51,866 nucleotides of DNA from Chitinophagaceae bacterium (GCA_028288365.1 JAQBNU010000100.1:1-51866); one strand, 5' to 3'. Positions 26,375 to 35,316 are shown, counted from the stretch's first letter. Program-made: numbers and translations. The notes: generated by a model from the sequence alone, not told the origin.

Positions 26375-27175
26375 TTGCCTGAACAATCGAAATTTGGTAT
26401 ATTAGCTCTATATACTTTGCACGTCTTGATTAATAAATTACATATTCCTATTGGAGAACTGGTGGCTGCTGATCCTAAGCTTGGTTTTGTGTTGCACGCA
26501 CAAGGCATTAAGTTTTATGAACACGCAGACAGCACGGTATCAGCGATCAGCAGCAAGTATGCGTTTAATCTGAAGCAATTTATTCGTCAGGCGGATTGGC
26601 AATACCAATACCAGTTGCTGAAAGATCCGCTTTCCCTTAACAAGCACAGCGCAGCGCATGTCATCGATTACCTGAGTTTCATGCACCGTTTATTTATCAA
26701 AGAAAAACTACCGTATTTTTCTACGATCATTCAGGACTTCCACCACACAACAGACGATAAAAGAATTGCGGATCTGAAATGGGCCTTCCCGTATTTTCAA
26801 GAAGATTTCGTACACCATATTTTCGAAGAAGAAGATCACCTGTTCATGTACTTGCGCCAATTGGCGAAAAGTATAGAGGAGAAGAAAGTTTCATCGAAGC
26901 TGATGATGGACATGGAGAAATGTTCCATCAAAGACTATTCTTTGCATCATTTATTAGACGATGATGAAATGGCGGGCATTCGTTCCCTGACTAATCATTA
27001 CACGCATTTGCCAACAGATTCACTGGAGCTGCGGGTATTATTTTTTGAACTGCGAGAATTTGAAAAAGAATTAAATTTTCACGCCAGAATAGAGAATGAA
27101 GTATTGTTTCCCAAAGCATTGACGATGGAGAACAATGTGCGCATGCTCATTCGCAACAACAGAAATTCTAATTGA
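26375..27175 (+). CDS. Hemerythrin-like domain protein
   Basis: The 266-residue cytosolic protein has a hemerythrin/RIC-like helical bundle. Histidines and glutamates stand in place for a di-iron site: YLSFMHRLFIKEKLPYF (about 101-117), DFVHHIFEEEDHLF (about 144-157) and the C-terminal NFHARIENEVLFPKAL, which resembles the YtfE/ScdA di-iron end. The N-terminal cysteine pair of ScdA is absent. A role in iron-sulfur repair or oxygen/NO sensing is plausible but unproven. The only usable start is a TTG at 26375, 11 bases after the repeat; no in-frame ATG precedes it. It abuts ruvX (TGATG). Confidence 0.75.
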   Translation: MPEQSKFGILALYTLHVLINKLHIPIGELVAADPKLGFVLHAQGIKFYEHADSTVSAISSKYAFNLKQFIRQADWQYQYQLLKDPLSLNKHSAAHVIDYLSFMHRLFIKEKLPYFSTIIQDFHHTTDDKRIADLKWAFPYFQEDFVHHIFEEEDHLFMYLRQLAKSIEEKKVSSKLMMDMEKCSIKDYSLHHLLDDDEMAGIRSLTNHYTHLPTDSLELRVLFFELREFEKELNFHARIENEVLFPKALTMENNVRMLIRNNRNSN

Positions 27176-27588
27176 TGCCGCGTATACTCGCCATTGATTA
27201 TGGAATGAAACGTACCGGTCTCGCCGTTACAGATCCCCTGCAACTGATTGCCAATCCCCTGACTACCGTGCCAACAGCAGAAGTGCTGGAGTTTCTCAAA
27301 GCCTATATTATAAAAGAAGAAGTGAGCTTGTTTGTCATTGGTATGCCGAAACGGCTGGACAGTACTCCTTCACAGACGGCACCTAATGTGAAAGGATTTA
27401 TCAAAGCCCTTCAACGTGATATCCCAGAGATTCCTGTTCAGGAAATAGACGAGCGCTATACTTCTGTCATGGCGATGGATGCTATGATTGCCGGTGGTAT
27501 GAAGAAAAAAGACCGAAGAGATAAAGGAAATGTAGACAAAGTAAGTGCGGCGATTATTTTGCAGTCGTATATGGAGTCGAGGAGATAA
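27175..27588 (+). CDS. ruvX: Putative pre-16S rRNA nuclease / Holliday junction resolvase YqgF
   Basis: YqgF has an RNase H fold and is implicated in 16S rRNA 5'-end maturation, and in some bacteria in Holliday junction resolution. From the ATG at 27175 it has 137 residues. Seen are the first catalytic Asp in ILAIDYGMKRTGLA (D8), GMPKRLDSTPS in the middle and DERYTSVMA with the acidic residues. The ATG overlaps the hemerythrin-like gene's stop by one base. A large inverted repeat follows. Confidence 0.95.
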   Translation: MPRILAIDYGMKRTGLAVTDPLQLIANPLTTVPTAEVLEFLKAYIIKEEVSLFVIGMPKRLDSTPSQTAPNVKGFIKALQRDIPEIPVQEIDERYTSVMAMDAMIAGGMKKKDRRDKGNVDKVSAAIILQSYMESRR

Positions 27589-27599
27589 CGAATAGTCTC

Positions 27600-27714
27600 G
27601 CCCCTAAATCCCCTAAAGGGGACTTAAGAGAAACAGAGCGGAGAGCAAATGTCTTTCTTCGCTCGGTTTCTATTTCTCCATTCTATAAAAGTCCCCTTTA
27701 GGGGATTTAGGGGC
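27600..27714. repeat. Inverted repeat, AAATCCCCT-AGGGGACTT family
   Basis: Arms at 27600-27625 and 27689-27714 are perfect 26-base reverse complements. Inside them a second pair, GAAACAGAGCG and CGCTCGGTTTC (about 27629-27672), pairs with one mismatch, so a very long stem can form. A second copy with the same arm sequence but a different interior is at 41690-41833. It may also end the ruvX transcript. Confidence 0.87.
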
Positions 27715-27801
27715 AAGAAGGATGGACAAATAAAACGACCGATAGAAATACTTTGCACCATTTTGCTTAATTTTAGATAGAATTAAACAACAGCATTACT
27801 C

Positions 27802-28353
27802 ATGATTTACCCCATCGTAGCCTACGGAGATCCGGTGTTAAAGAAAGTAGCAGCAGAAATTCCCAAAGGAGAGGATCTGACTCAGTTGATTGCGGACATG
27901 TACGAAACCATGTACACGGCGAGTGGTGTGGGTTTGGCAGCTCCTCAGATTGGATTGAGTAAACGATTGTTTGTCATCGATGCCGGTGGGTTTGAAGATT
28001 CTGAATATCCTGATTTAAAGAAAGCATTCATCAATCCGGTCATCTTGGAAGAGACGGGTGAGGATTGGCCTTATGAAGAAGGTTGTCTGAGTATCCCGGG
28101 TATTCGCGCGGCAGTGGAACGTCCGGAACGTTTGCTCATTGAATACTACGACGAGAACTGGAAACACCACAAAGAAGAATACCAGGGCATGGCTGCACGC
28201 GTCATCCAGCATGAATACGATCACATTGAAGGCATTTTGTTTACCGATCACCTGTCGCCTTTGAAAAAAAGGTTGTATAAATCCAAACTGGTCAACATCA
28301 GTAAGGGTATTGTTGACGCTTCGTACCGCATGCGGTTTCCTGTCAAACGATAG
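27802..28353 (+). CDS. def: Peptide deformylase
   Basis: Def removes the formyl group from new proteins. The 183-residue protein has all three motifs: GVGLAAPQIG (42-51), EGCLSIPG (93-100, metal-ligand C95) and QHEYDH (136-141, H137 and H141 as metal ligands, E138 catalytic). It ends 4 bases before the aminotransferase start. It is first in a run of def, aminotransferase, amidase and murF. Confidence 0.97.
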   Translation: MIYPIVAYGDPVLKKVAAEIPKGEDLTQLIADMYETMYTASGVGLAAPQIGLSKRLFVIDAGGFEDSEYPDLKKAFINPVILEETGEDWPYEEGCLSIPGIRAAVERPERLLIEYYDENWKHHKEEYQGMAARVIQHEYDHIEGILFTDHLSPLKKRLYKSKLVNISKGIVDASYRMRFPVKR

Positions 28354-28357
28354 TACC

Positions 28358-29512
28358 ATGAGCAGCGCCGACTTACATTTGTCTAAGCTTCCACATATCG
28401 GCACCAACATTTTTACGACCATGTCGGGTTTGGCTGCGCAATACAATGCCGTTAATCTGGCGCAAGGGTTTCCAGATTTCGATGTTCCCTCTTACTTGAT
28501 TGAACGTGTCACGCATCACATGCAGCATGGGAAAAATCAATATGCTCCTATGGCTGGCGTTTTGTCACTGAGAGAAAAGTTAGCCATAAAATATGCAAGT
28601 GTTTACGGTATCGCCTTTGATCCTGCCGATGAAATCACCATTACCTGCGGCGCTACGGAAGCCTGCTTCTCGGTGCTTACGGCATTTATAAAGCCAGGCG
28701 ATGAAGTCATCATCATTGAACCGGCTTTCGATTGTTACGAACCTGCCATCTTACTCAACGGTGGTAAACCTGTATTTGTAAAAACTATTTATCCTGATTT
28801 CCATATCGATTGGCAACAAGTAGAAGAAGCAATTACTTCACGCACCCGACTGATCATTTTAAATTCTCCTCATAATCCTACGGGTACTGTTTATACAAAA
28901 GAAGATGTGCAAGCATTACGAGCTTTACTGCAACGTCACGACCTATTAGTGTTGAGTGATGAAGTATACGAACACATGGTCTTCGATGGCTTGCATCATC
29001 ATTGTCTTGCAGCAGATCCTTTCATCAAAGAGCGGACATTGACGGTGGGCTCTTTTGGCAAAACATACCATGCTACCGGATGGCGCCTGGGATTTTGTGC
29101 CGCACCTGCATACCTTACCAAAGAATTTAGAAAAGTACATCAATACAATACCTTCAGTGCCGTGACACCCATACAGCATGCTGTAAGTGATATGCTGGAC
29201 GATACAGACTGGCACCACAATCTTTCTTCGTTCTTTCAATCGAAGAGAAATTATTTTTTGAATTTGATCAAGCATTCAGGTTTTAAATCTATACCGACGC
29301 AAGGCACGTATTTTCAATTGTTGTCTTATGCTGCAGTGAGTGATAAGAAGGAAGCAGACATGGCCAACTGGATGGTGAAAGAAATGAAACTGGCTGCCAT
29401 CCCTGTTTCTGTTTTTTATCACGATAAAACAGACCAGCAAATTTTACGTTTTTGTTTTGCTAAAAAAGACGAGACCTTACAACAAGCCGCCGAGATCCTA
29501 TGCAAGATTTAA
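28358..29512 (+). CDS. Class I aminotransferase, methionine/glutamine transaminase type
   Basis: From the ATG at 28358 it has 384 residues; a longer open frame upstream would lie in def. The fold-type I hallmarks are NSPHNPTGTVYT (169-180), LSDEVYEHM and the Schiff-base lysine K235 in GSFGKTYHATGWRLGF. The sequence resembles E. coli YbdL and eukaryotic glutamine transaminase K, which transaminate methionine, aromatic amino acids and 2-oxo-4-methylthiobutyrate. It overlaps by 13 bases the omega-amidase-like gene that would deaminate the 2-oxoglutaramate product. Together they make a methionine salvage step. Confidence 0.9.
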   Translation: MSSADLHLSKLPHIGTNIFTTMSGLAAQYNAVNLAQGFPDFDVPSYLIERVTHHMQHGKNQYAPMAGVLSLREKLAIKYASVYGIAFDPADEITITCGATEACFSVLTAFIKPGDEVIIIEPAFDCYEPAILLNGGKPVFVKTIYPDFHIDWQQVEEAITSRTRLIILNSPHNPTGTVYTKEDVQALRALLQRHDLLVLSDEVYEHMVFDGLHHHCLAADPFIKERTLTVGSFGKTYHATGWRLGFCAAPAYLTKEFRKVHQYNTFSAVTPIQHAVSDMLDDTDWHHNLSSFFQSKRNYFLNLIKHSGFKSIPTQGTYFQLLSYAAVSDKKEADMANWMVKEMKLAAIPVSVFYHDKTDQQILRFCFAKKDETLQQAAEILCKI

Positions 29513-30276
29513 CACTCGCACTGATACAAACTGATTTGCATTGGGAAAATCCTACAGCCAATCGCGGCATGCTCGAAGAAAAAATCTGGCAGCTGCAGGA
29601 GAAAGTAGACGTGATTGTATTGCCTGAAATGTTTACAACAGGTTTCACCATGAATGCTGCGGCACAGGCGGAACCTATGAATCTTCATACCTTTAAATGG
29701 TTGCAACAAATCGCCGCGCAGACGCAAGCTGTCGTATGTGGAAGCTATATTGTGCAAGAGAAAGGAATATTCTATAACCGCTTGTTGTGGATGTTTCCGG
29801 ATGGTACTTATAAAACATATGACAAACGTCACTTGTTCAGAATGGCAGGTGAAGATGCAGTGTTTGGTGCTGGGCAACAGCAATTGATCGTAGAATGGAA
29901 AGGTTGGAAAATCTGTCCGTTGATCTGTTACGATTTACGTTTTCCTGTCTGGTCAAGAAATGTTAACAATGCGTATGACTTGTTGCTTTATGTTGCCAAC
30001 TGGCCACAAGCTAGGATTCATGCATGGAGTACGTTACTTAAAGCACGGGCAATAGAAAATATAACTTACGTAGCCGGCGTGAACAGAACAGGGAAAGACG
30101 GTTTGGAAAATGTTTACAACGGTGCATCCGCCTGCATCGATTTCAAAGGTGAAGTGCTCTGGCAGTTAGAAAATAAAGAAGGCACAGGAGTAACCCGTCT
30201 ATCGGGAGAAACCTTGATGCACTTCAGAGAAAAATTTCCGGCATGGAAAGATGCCGATGCATTTAACATTCAATGA
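29500..30276 (+). CDS. Carbon-nitrogen hydrolase, omega-amidase type (YafV-like)
   Basis: This is a 258-residue nitrilase-superfamily amidase. The catalytic triad is E43 (VLPEMFTTGF), K109 (YDKRHLF) and C143 (PLICYDLRFP). The sequence resembles YafV/Nit2, which hydrolyse 2-oxoglutaramate and 2-oxosuccinamate. That fits the transaminase 13 bases inside its start. It overlaps murF at its end (ATGA). Confidence 0.9.
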   Translation: MQDLTLALIQTDLHWENPTANRGMLEEKIWQLQEKVDVIVLPEMFTTGFTMNAAAQAEPMNLHTFKWLQQIAAQTQAVVCGSYIVQEKGIFYNRLLWMFPDGTYKTYDKRHLFRMAGEDAVFGAGQQQLIVEWKGWKICPLICYDLRFPVWSRNVNNAYDLLLYVANWPQARIHAWSTLLKARAIENITYVAGVNRTGKDGLENVYNGASACIDFKGEVLWQLENKEGTGVTRLSGETLMHFREKFPAWKDADAFNIQ

Positions 30277-31556
30277 TCATGACGATAGAAAAATTATACG
30301 AATTGTTTATTGCTTCCTCTGGTGCGAATACCGATACCCGAAGCATAAAAAATGGACAAATCTTTTTCGCGTTGAAAGGTCCCAATTTCAATGCCAATGA
30401 TTTCGCAGCGAAAGCGTTGGAAGCTGGTGCAAGCTATGCCGTAGTAGACGATGCAAGTTACGCGTTGACGGAACAATACATTGTGGTAGAAGATACATTA
30501 GAGACGTTGCAACAGTTGGCTTTGCATCATCGCCGTCAATTCAATGTTCCATTCATTGCCATCACTGGATCCAATGGAAAAACGACAACAAAAGAATTGG
30601 TGAATACTGTATTGGCAAAAAAATACAAAACGTATTGCACACAAGGTAACCTGAACAATCACATTGGTATTCCGTTAACTTTGTTGAGTGTAGCAAAAGG
30701 AACAGAGATGGTGATTGTAGAAATGGGTGCCAACCACCAAAAAGAAATAGAAGGATACTGTGCGATTGTAGAACCTACACACGGACTCATCACCAACATG
30801 GGCAAAGCACACCTGGAAGGTTTTGGCGGAATTGAAGGGGTGAAGAAAGGTAAAGGAGAATTGTATCAGTATTTGAAAAATACCAACGGTATTGCTTTTG
30901 TACGCAGCGAAGATGAAGTACTGAAGAAAGAATGTACTGTCGAAAAGGTCATTTATTACGGAAGTAGAGGAGATTACAGTTGGACGGAATTGGTGCAGGA
31001 AGTACCTGTCGTTATTTATACCGACGAGAAGGAAAGAAAAATTAAAACGCATTTCAATGGCGTCTATAATTTTTATAATATGGAAGCCGCACAATGCGTT
31101 GGAAAATTTTTTGAGGTGCCTTTGAATTTGTGCGACGAAGCCATTGAAAATTATATTCCTAAAAACAATCGTTCACAACATTTGATATTGGGTACGAATG
31201 TCGTGATGTTAGATGCCTACAATGCCAATCCTTCTTCCATGCGCGCTGCCTTGACGAATTTCACCAAACAGGAAGCGGAACATAAAGTGGTCATCTTAGG
31301 AGACATGTTAGAGTTGGGTGTAGAGACACAACGAGAACACGAAGAACTTGGGAAGTGGCTACTGGAGCAGGATTATGACCGAATCGTGTTGTGCGGAAAG
31401 AACATGCAATATGCAGCAGCATTGAGTCCAAGATTTACCTATTATCCGGATCCGGAATTATTATTGAGAGATTTTGACTGGGATAAAATCAAACATGCAC
31501 ACGTCTTTATCAAAGGTTCCAGAGGCATGAAGCTGGAGCGTGTGTTGGATTGCTGA
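30273..31556 (+). CDS. murF: UDP-MurNAc-tripeptide--D-alanyl-D-alanine ligase
   Basis: MurF adds D-Ala-D-Ala to the peptidoglycan precursor in the cytosol. The 427-residue protein has the Mur-ligase P-loop ITGSNGKTTTKEL (97-109). Also seen are the central LNNHIGIPLTLLS and VIVEMGANH motifs and a C-terminal domain containing LDAYNANPSSMRAAL. The ATG at 30273 overlaps the amidase stop; an internal ATG at 30279 is an alternative. A hairpin follows the stop. Confidence 0.96.
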   Translation: MIMTIEKLYELFIASSGANTDTRSIKNGQIFFALKGPNFNANDFAAKALEAGASYAVVDDASYALTEQYIVVEDTLETLQQLALHHRRQFNVPFIAITGSNGKTTTKELVNTVLAKKYKTYCTQGNLNNHIGIPLTLLSVAKGTEMVIVEMGANHQKEIEGYCAIVEPTHGLITNMGKAHLEGFGGIEGVKKGKGELYQYLKNTNGIAFVRSEDEVLKKECTVEKVIYYGSRGDYSWTELVQEVPVVIYTDEKERKIKTHFNGVYNFYNMEAAQCVGKFFEVPLNLCDEAIENYIPKNNRSQHLILGTNVVMLDAYNANPSSMRAALTNFTKQEAEHKVVILGDMLELGVETQREHEELGKWLLEQDYDRIVLCGKNMQYAAALSPRFTYYPDPELLLRDFDWDKIKHAHVFIKGSRGMKLERVLDC

Positions 31557-31574
31557 AAATAATTTAATTCATCA

Positions 31575-31619
31575 AAATGTGTTTTGTCCATTGTAGGAAG
31601 CATGGAACAAAACACATTT
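31575..31619 (+). terminator. Probable terminator after murF
   Basis: AAATGTGTTTTGT-CCAT pairs with ATGGAACAAAACACATTT (31575-31619) with one bulged base and a loop of about 13 bases. A T-rich stretch follows. It lies between murF and the CPBP gene. Confidence 0.6.
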
Positions 31620-31632
31620 CATTTTTATTCGA

Positions 31633-32583
31633 ATGAAGAAGATTTTTAACTACCTCAAAGATTTCATAAAAAAAGATTTCAATGTAGGCTTTTATCTTTA
31701 CACGGTTTGTTTTTTGGTGTTGTTTATTTACCTCAACTACAGTTATGATCTGGAAAACAAATGGGTAAATGGAAGCGGGATAAATTCCTGGAAAGATTAT
31801 TTTTATTATTTCTCTTTTTATTCTTTTGCTTATTATGCGATTGCCATTCCAAAGGCTTTGGTGTTTAAAGAAAATTATTTGAAGCAATCAGCTTTTTGGA
31901 TCAAGAGTAGTGTCTTTCTTCTGTTGCTCAGTATTGACGGAGCATTCTATCATCATACCGATTATATATTTGGTCACCAGCAGCTGGATTATGAGCAGAA
32001 ACTTTTTCTAAACAAGATAGTAACGAATGCCTATCCTTCGTTGGTGTATTTTATTCCTTTGTTGATGATCAAGTACTTGTATGATCGCAGAGAAAAAGGA
32101 TTGTATGGACTCGCCATAGAAGGCTTCGATTATAAAATCTATTTAGTTTTTCTATTGGTCATGGCACCGCTTATTTTTTGGGCATCGTTTCAACCTGATT
32201 TTATAGAAACTTATCCAGAGTTTAAACCCTGGCGAATGCGTGAAGTATTTGGTTTGTCGGCCTGGCAGATGAGCGGAATGTTTGAAGTGTTGTACCTGTT
32301 TGATTTCATCACCGTGGAATTATTGTTCAGAGGCGCGTTGATCATCGGACTTTCTTCTGTCATGGGAATACATGTCATCTTGCCGATGGTCGTAACCTAT
32401 GCCTTTCTTCATTTTGGCAAACCAATGGCTGAAACCATCGGTTCTATTTTTGGCGGCTATATATTAGGAGTGATCGCCTTGTATTCTAGAAGTATCTTAG
32501 GCGGCTGGGCCATACACATGGGCGTTGCATGCCTGATGGAAGTGATGGCTTTGTTGCAATACTACGTGATCAAGGGACATTGA
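31633..32583 (+). CDS. CPBP-like intramembrane protein with a degenerate glutamate motif
   Basis: This 316-residue polytopic membrane protein has a CPBP (CAAX-protease/bacteriocin-processing) C-terminus. The family's EExxxR motif appears as VELLFR (V228, E229, R233). Later membrane histidines are H250 in YAFLHFG and H285 in GWAIHMG. The first catalytic Glu of the pair is Val, so activity may be lost or altered. The N-terminal half has about four further membrane segments. The substrate is unknown. A convergent or separate transcript is likely because a hairpin separates it from murF. Confidence 0.78.
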   Translation: MKKIFNYLKDFIKKDFNVGFYLYTVCFLVLFIYLNYSYDLENKWVNGSGINSWKDYFYYFSFYSFAYYAIAIPKALVFKENYLKQSAFWIKSSVFLLLLSIDGAFYHHTDYIFGHQQLDYEQKLFLNKIVTNAYPSLVYFIPLLMIKYLYDRREKGLYGLAIEGFDYKIYLVFLLVMAPLIFWASFQPDFIETYPEFKPWRMREVFGLSAWQMSGMFEVLYLFDFITVELLFRGALIIGLSSVMGIHVILPMVVTYAFLHFGKPMAETIGSIFGGYILGVIALYSRSILGGWAIHMGVACLMEVMALLQYYVIKGH

Positions 32584-32736
32584 TTTTTTTATGTGTTGAG
32601 AAATTAAATACCGGTTGTGAAAAAAACACTACAGCTTGTAAGTAATAGCTGATCAATAGAAGTGTGTTGATGCAGAAAACAGATTGGCACAATTTTTTTA
32701 AGGAGTACTGTGGGAATCAATTTTAAATATACACTC

Positions 32737-33027
32737 ATGGCAAAGTATTCAGAAAAAGCAAGCGATGCAGTAGGCAGGGCGTTGCACAAAGAAAAAAATG
32801 GAACACTCAAATCGGGTCGAAGCGGTAAAACTGTAACCAGCCGTGAACAGGCGATCGCCATTGGACTTTCAGAAGCGAGAGCGAAAGGGGCTAAAGTACC
32901 CTCAAAGAAATCTAGCGCTAAAAAAACGACGGCTAAAAAGGTAACACAGAAATCCTCTGCTAAGAAAAAAGTACCGGTAAAAAAGACAGTTGCGAAATCA
33001 ACGACCAAAAATTCTTCGATGATGTAA
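32737..33027 (+). CDS. DUF6496 lysine-rich protein
   Basis: From the ATG at 32737 the product has 96 residues. The N-terminal half (AKYSEKASDAVGRALHKEKN, then SREQAIAIGLSEARAKG) is the DUF6496 domain. The C-terminal half is a Lys/Ser/Thr/Ala tail with repeated KK and AKK units, like histone-tail proteins. DNA or RNA binding is plausible, but the family is uncharacterised. A GTG at 32710 preceded by AAGGAG at a short 4-base spacing is an alternative start adding 9 residues. A perfect palindromic terminator follows. Confidence 0.8.
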   Translation: MAKYSEKASDAVGRALHKEKNGTLKSGRSGKTVTSREQAIAIGLSEARAKGAKVPSKKSSAKKTTAKKVTQKSSAKKKVPVKKTVAKSTTKNSSMM

Positions 33028-33031
33028 AACA

Positions 33032-33071
33032 AAAGTTCCGTACCGTCAATTAATTGACGGTACGGAACTTT
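33032..33071. terminator. Bidirectional terminator, 40-base perfect palindrome
   Basis: AAAGTTCCGTACCGTCAATT (33032-33051) is directly followed by its exact reverse complement (33052-33071), with no separate loop. A T run follows. It separates the convergent DUF6496 and LRR genes. Confidence 0.87.
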
Positions 33072-33076
33072 CTTTT

Positions 33077-34651
33077 TTAATAATAAGTGACTCCACACTT
33101 CGGATGATTTTTCTTGAAGCGTGCGATTTCATTTTTATCAATATTGGTGTGAATGCATTTTAAAGAAGTAAGGAAATCTAATTTGTGTATCCCTCCAAGT
33201 GACTTGATCTGCGGGCAGTTGGAGATGTCCAGCTCACGCAATAAAGTAAAATTATCAATGATGCTGTAATCCTGTATACTGGAGGTGTTCAAGTACAACT
33301 TGAGCAGGTATTTATAGTTTTTAATGGGATCCAACGTGGTGACTTTATTACTGGACAAATCCAGGTGAAATATTTTTTGCATGTTGCGAATGGGTTCCAA
33401 AGAAGTGACACCGGTATTGTATGCATCCAGATAAACCAGGTTGGGCATGTTCTGTACAGGCGTAAGGTCTTTGATCTCTATTTTTCTAAAAGATATTTTC
33501 TCCATGTTCACCAATCCTTTTACGGGATCGATATTTTTTAATTTAATGTTTAAAGAAACATTCAGTTCTTTTAAGTTGATCAAATCTTTTACCGGTGAAA
33601 TATCTTCTAACTCATTTTCAGAACAATTGAGTTTAATCAACGTAATGCAGGTCGCTACAGGAGCGATGGTTGTGAGCTTATTGCCGATGCAGTACAATTC
33701 TTCCAGTTTGGTTAGTTTTTGTACACCTTCTATAGACGTAATTTTTGATTTAGAAATGTCCAGACAAATCAAGCCACTCATTTTGGAAATGGGCGCAAAG
33801 TTATCGATAGATGCTCCTGGGATGAATAATTTTTTTACGTTGGTAAATTTGGACAGCGGTTCATAGCTGGTCATGGTGGCATTGGTAAAATCTAACTCTG
33901 GCTCGTAAGTGAGTTTACTCAGATCCGATTCACTCGGATAATCTTCCAGTGTGCGAATTTTTTGTAGCGTCGTTTTCCATTCAGGTGTCAGTGTACTCCA
34001 CCATTGTTGCAAAGGTTCGAGAGCAGGAAGTTCAGGTGATTCTCCAGGAGGCATCACCCCGTAGAGTTTGAAGTTTTTATTGACTGCACCTTCTTTGTCA
34101 AAGCGAATGAAAAAAGACATTTTAAAATCTTTGCTGCGAACCAACGTATCTTTTACCATCACACTGTCTGTGGCATGTGTAACGCTATCTGTTACCAGCT
34201 TTTTAACAGTTGCCAATTCTTTCCATCGTACCGTTTCGTTTACTTTTACTTCTGCATAGTGAAATCGTCTCCACTGATCGAATTTAATTTTATCAAACAA
34301 CATCGTTTGTGAGATGCTGTGTGTGCTGCTTCCACCGTAAGAACTTGGTAGTTTATTCATATAAGCCAGGAAGGCAAGTTTCTTATTTGCATCCGTTGAG
34401 TCGATGTCGTTCACCACAAACGTATTTCCTTTGGCCAGATTTTCTCTCATGTAACGGACTGATGCGAGCTTCTTCGCATCAGAAGTTGCTGTTGCACTCG
34501 TCATGGTATTGAGATAGTCTTCGTAGTTTTTGATTATTTTTTTAAGCTCTGCTTTTTCTGGCTCGGTAGGTGGAAGCAAAACCTGAACTTGTGCGTTAGC
34601 TGTAAGGCTTAATAGCAGAAGGAAAATAAATGAACAGATGTGTGTTTTCAT
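33077..34651 (-). CDS. Secreted leucine-rich-repeat protein
   Basis: From the ATG at 34651 the product has 524 residues; the frame runs 12 codons further, but MKTHICSFIFLLLLSLTANA is a clear signal peptide. After a mixed N-terminal region (about 20-270), the rest is a series of roughly 22-residue LRR units of internalin type, with consensus L..L.. N.I..I.PV. Visible examples are LDISKSKITSIEGVQKL, LYCIGNKLTTIAPVA, LNCSENELEDISPV, LDLSSNKVTTLDPI and LDISNCPQIKSLGGI. The likely role is surface or periplasmic protein binding; the ligand is unknown. It is last in a minus-strand run that includes kefC-like and LURP-one genes. Confidence 0.88.
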   Translation of the reverse strand: MKTHICSFIFLLLLSLTANAQVQVLLPPTEPEKAELKKIIKNYEDYLNTMTSATATSDAKKLASVRYMRENLAKGNTFVVNDIDSTDANKKLAFLAYMNKLPSSYGGSSTHSISQTMLFDKIKFDQWRRFHYAEVKVNETVRWKELATVKKLVTDSVTHATDSVMVKDTLVRSKDFKMSFFIRFDKEGAVNKNFKLYGVMPPGESPELPALEPLQQWWSTLTPEWKTTLQKIRTLEDYPSESDLSKLTYEPELDFTNATMTSYEPLSKFTNVKKLFIPGASIDNFAPISKMSGLICLDISKSKITSIEGVQKLTKLEELYCIGNKLTTIAPVATCITLIKLNCSENELEDISPVKDLINLKELNVSLNIKLKNIDPVKGLVNMEKISFRKIEIKDLTPVQNMPNLVYLDAYNTGVTSLEPIRNMQKIFHLDLSSNKVTTLDPIKNYKYLLKLYLNTSSIQDYSIIDNFTLLRELDISNCPQIKSLGGIHKLDFLTSLKCIHTNIDKNEIARFKKNHPKCGVTYY

Positions 34652-34705
34652 AGCTGGTATTGTAATGCTGTAAATGGATGTATTCAATTTTGTAATCAGA
34701 TGTAT

Positions 34706-35293
34706 TTATTCTTTCAGTACCATGTCGATGCACAACACAGCTGCTAGTACAAGCAATCGCATAGGATTGTCTGGCGTTATGGTATCTTTTATTTCTAATA
34801 CATAATTATCTGCGGTAGTAAATAATTCTTTCCCTATACCGGCCCATTTTTTAGTGACGTGTGCATATTCCATTGTGTCTTTCATGAATTTGAAATCCCA
34901 GCTCGTCCATTTTCCTTGCAACGTGCAGATGATATTTTCATTGTCATCCAGTACATTGAATTTCCCTCCGATTGAGAAAAAATGTTGTTTGAAGATACCT
35001 ACGCGGTTATCTTTTTCATCGAAAACTTCTACCGTAGATACAAAAATAGAAACACCTCTTCTTACTGAAAGTATTTTTTCTCCGGATGCTGTTTTGACTT
35101 CAATGTCAAAAGGAGTCATTCGTTTGTAATCGGTAAAACGAAATATTTTTGTAAAGAGCCCCAGGTTAGGCTCTCTGCAGGTCAGCAGGATGTCTTTCGT
35201 ATTGGGATCGTAAATGTCAAAGTTGTTGGCGGCTTTGAACATACCAACATGTTCTTTGACTAGAAAAAGGTTTTGGTTTAAAATCGGATTCAT
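34706..35293 (-). CDS. LURP-one / phospholipid-scramblase-like protein
   Basis: The 195-residue protein has the LURP-one-related (Tubby/scramblase-like) fold signature: an N-terminal FLVKEHVGMFKAANNFDIYDP, then DILLTCREPN, FDIEVKTASGEKILSVRRG and FKQHFFSIGGKFNVLDDNENI. A C-terminal hydrophobic helix (about 173-191) resembles the family's membrane anchor. Family members are uncharacterised in bacteria. It is 23 bases downstream of the antiporter gene and 54 bases upstream of the LRR gene on the same strand. Confidence 0.82.
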   Translation of the reverse strand: MNPILNQNLFLVKEHVGMFKAANNFDIYDPNTKDILLTCREPNLGLFTKIFRFTDYKRMTPFDIEVKTASGEKILSVRRGVSIFVSTVEVFDEKDNRVGIFKQHFFSIGGKFNVLDDNENIICTLQGKWTSWDFKFMKDTMEYAHVTKKWAGIGKELFTTADNYVLEIKDTITPDNPMRLLVLAAVLCIDMVLKE

Positions 35294-35316
35294 GAATGTT
35301 GATTTTAGAAAATAGA

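Noticed and set aside
32688..32705. A sigma-54-like TGGCAC box before the DUF6496 gene
   Set aside because: No GC at the -12 position at the required spacing, and no activator gene nearby.
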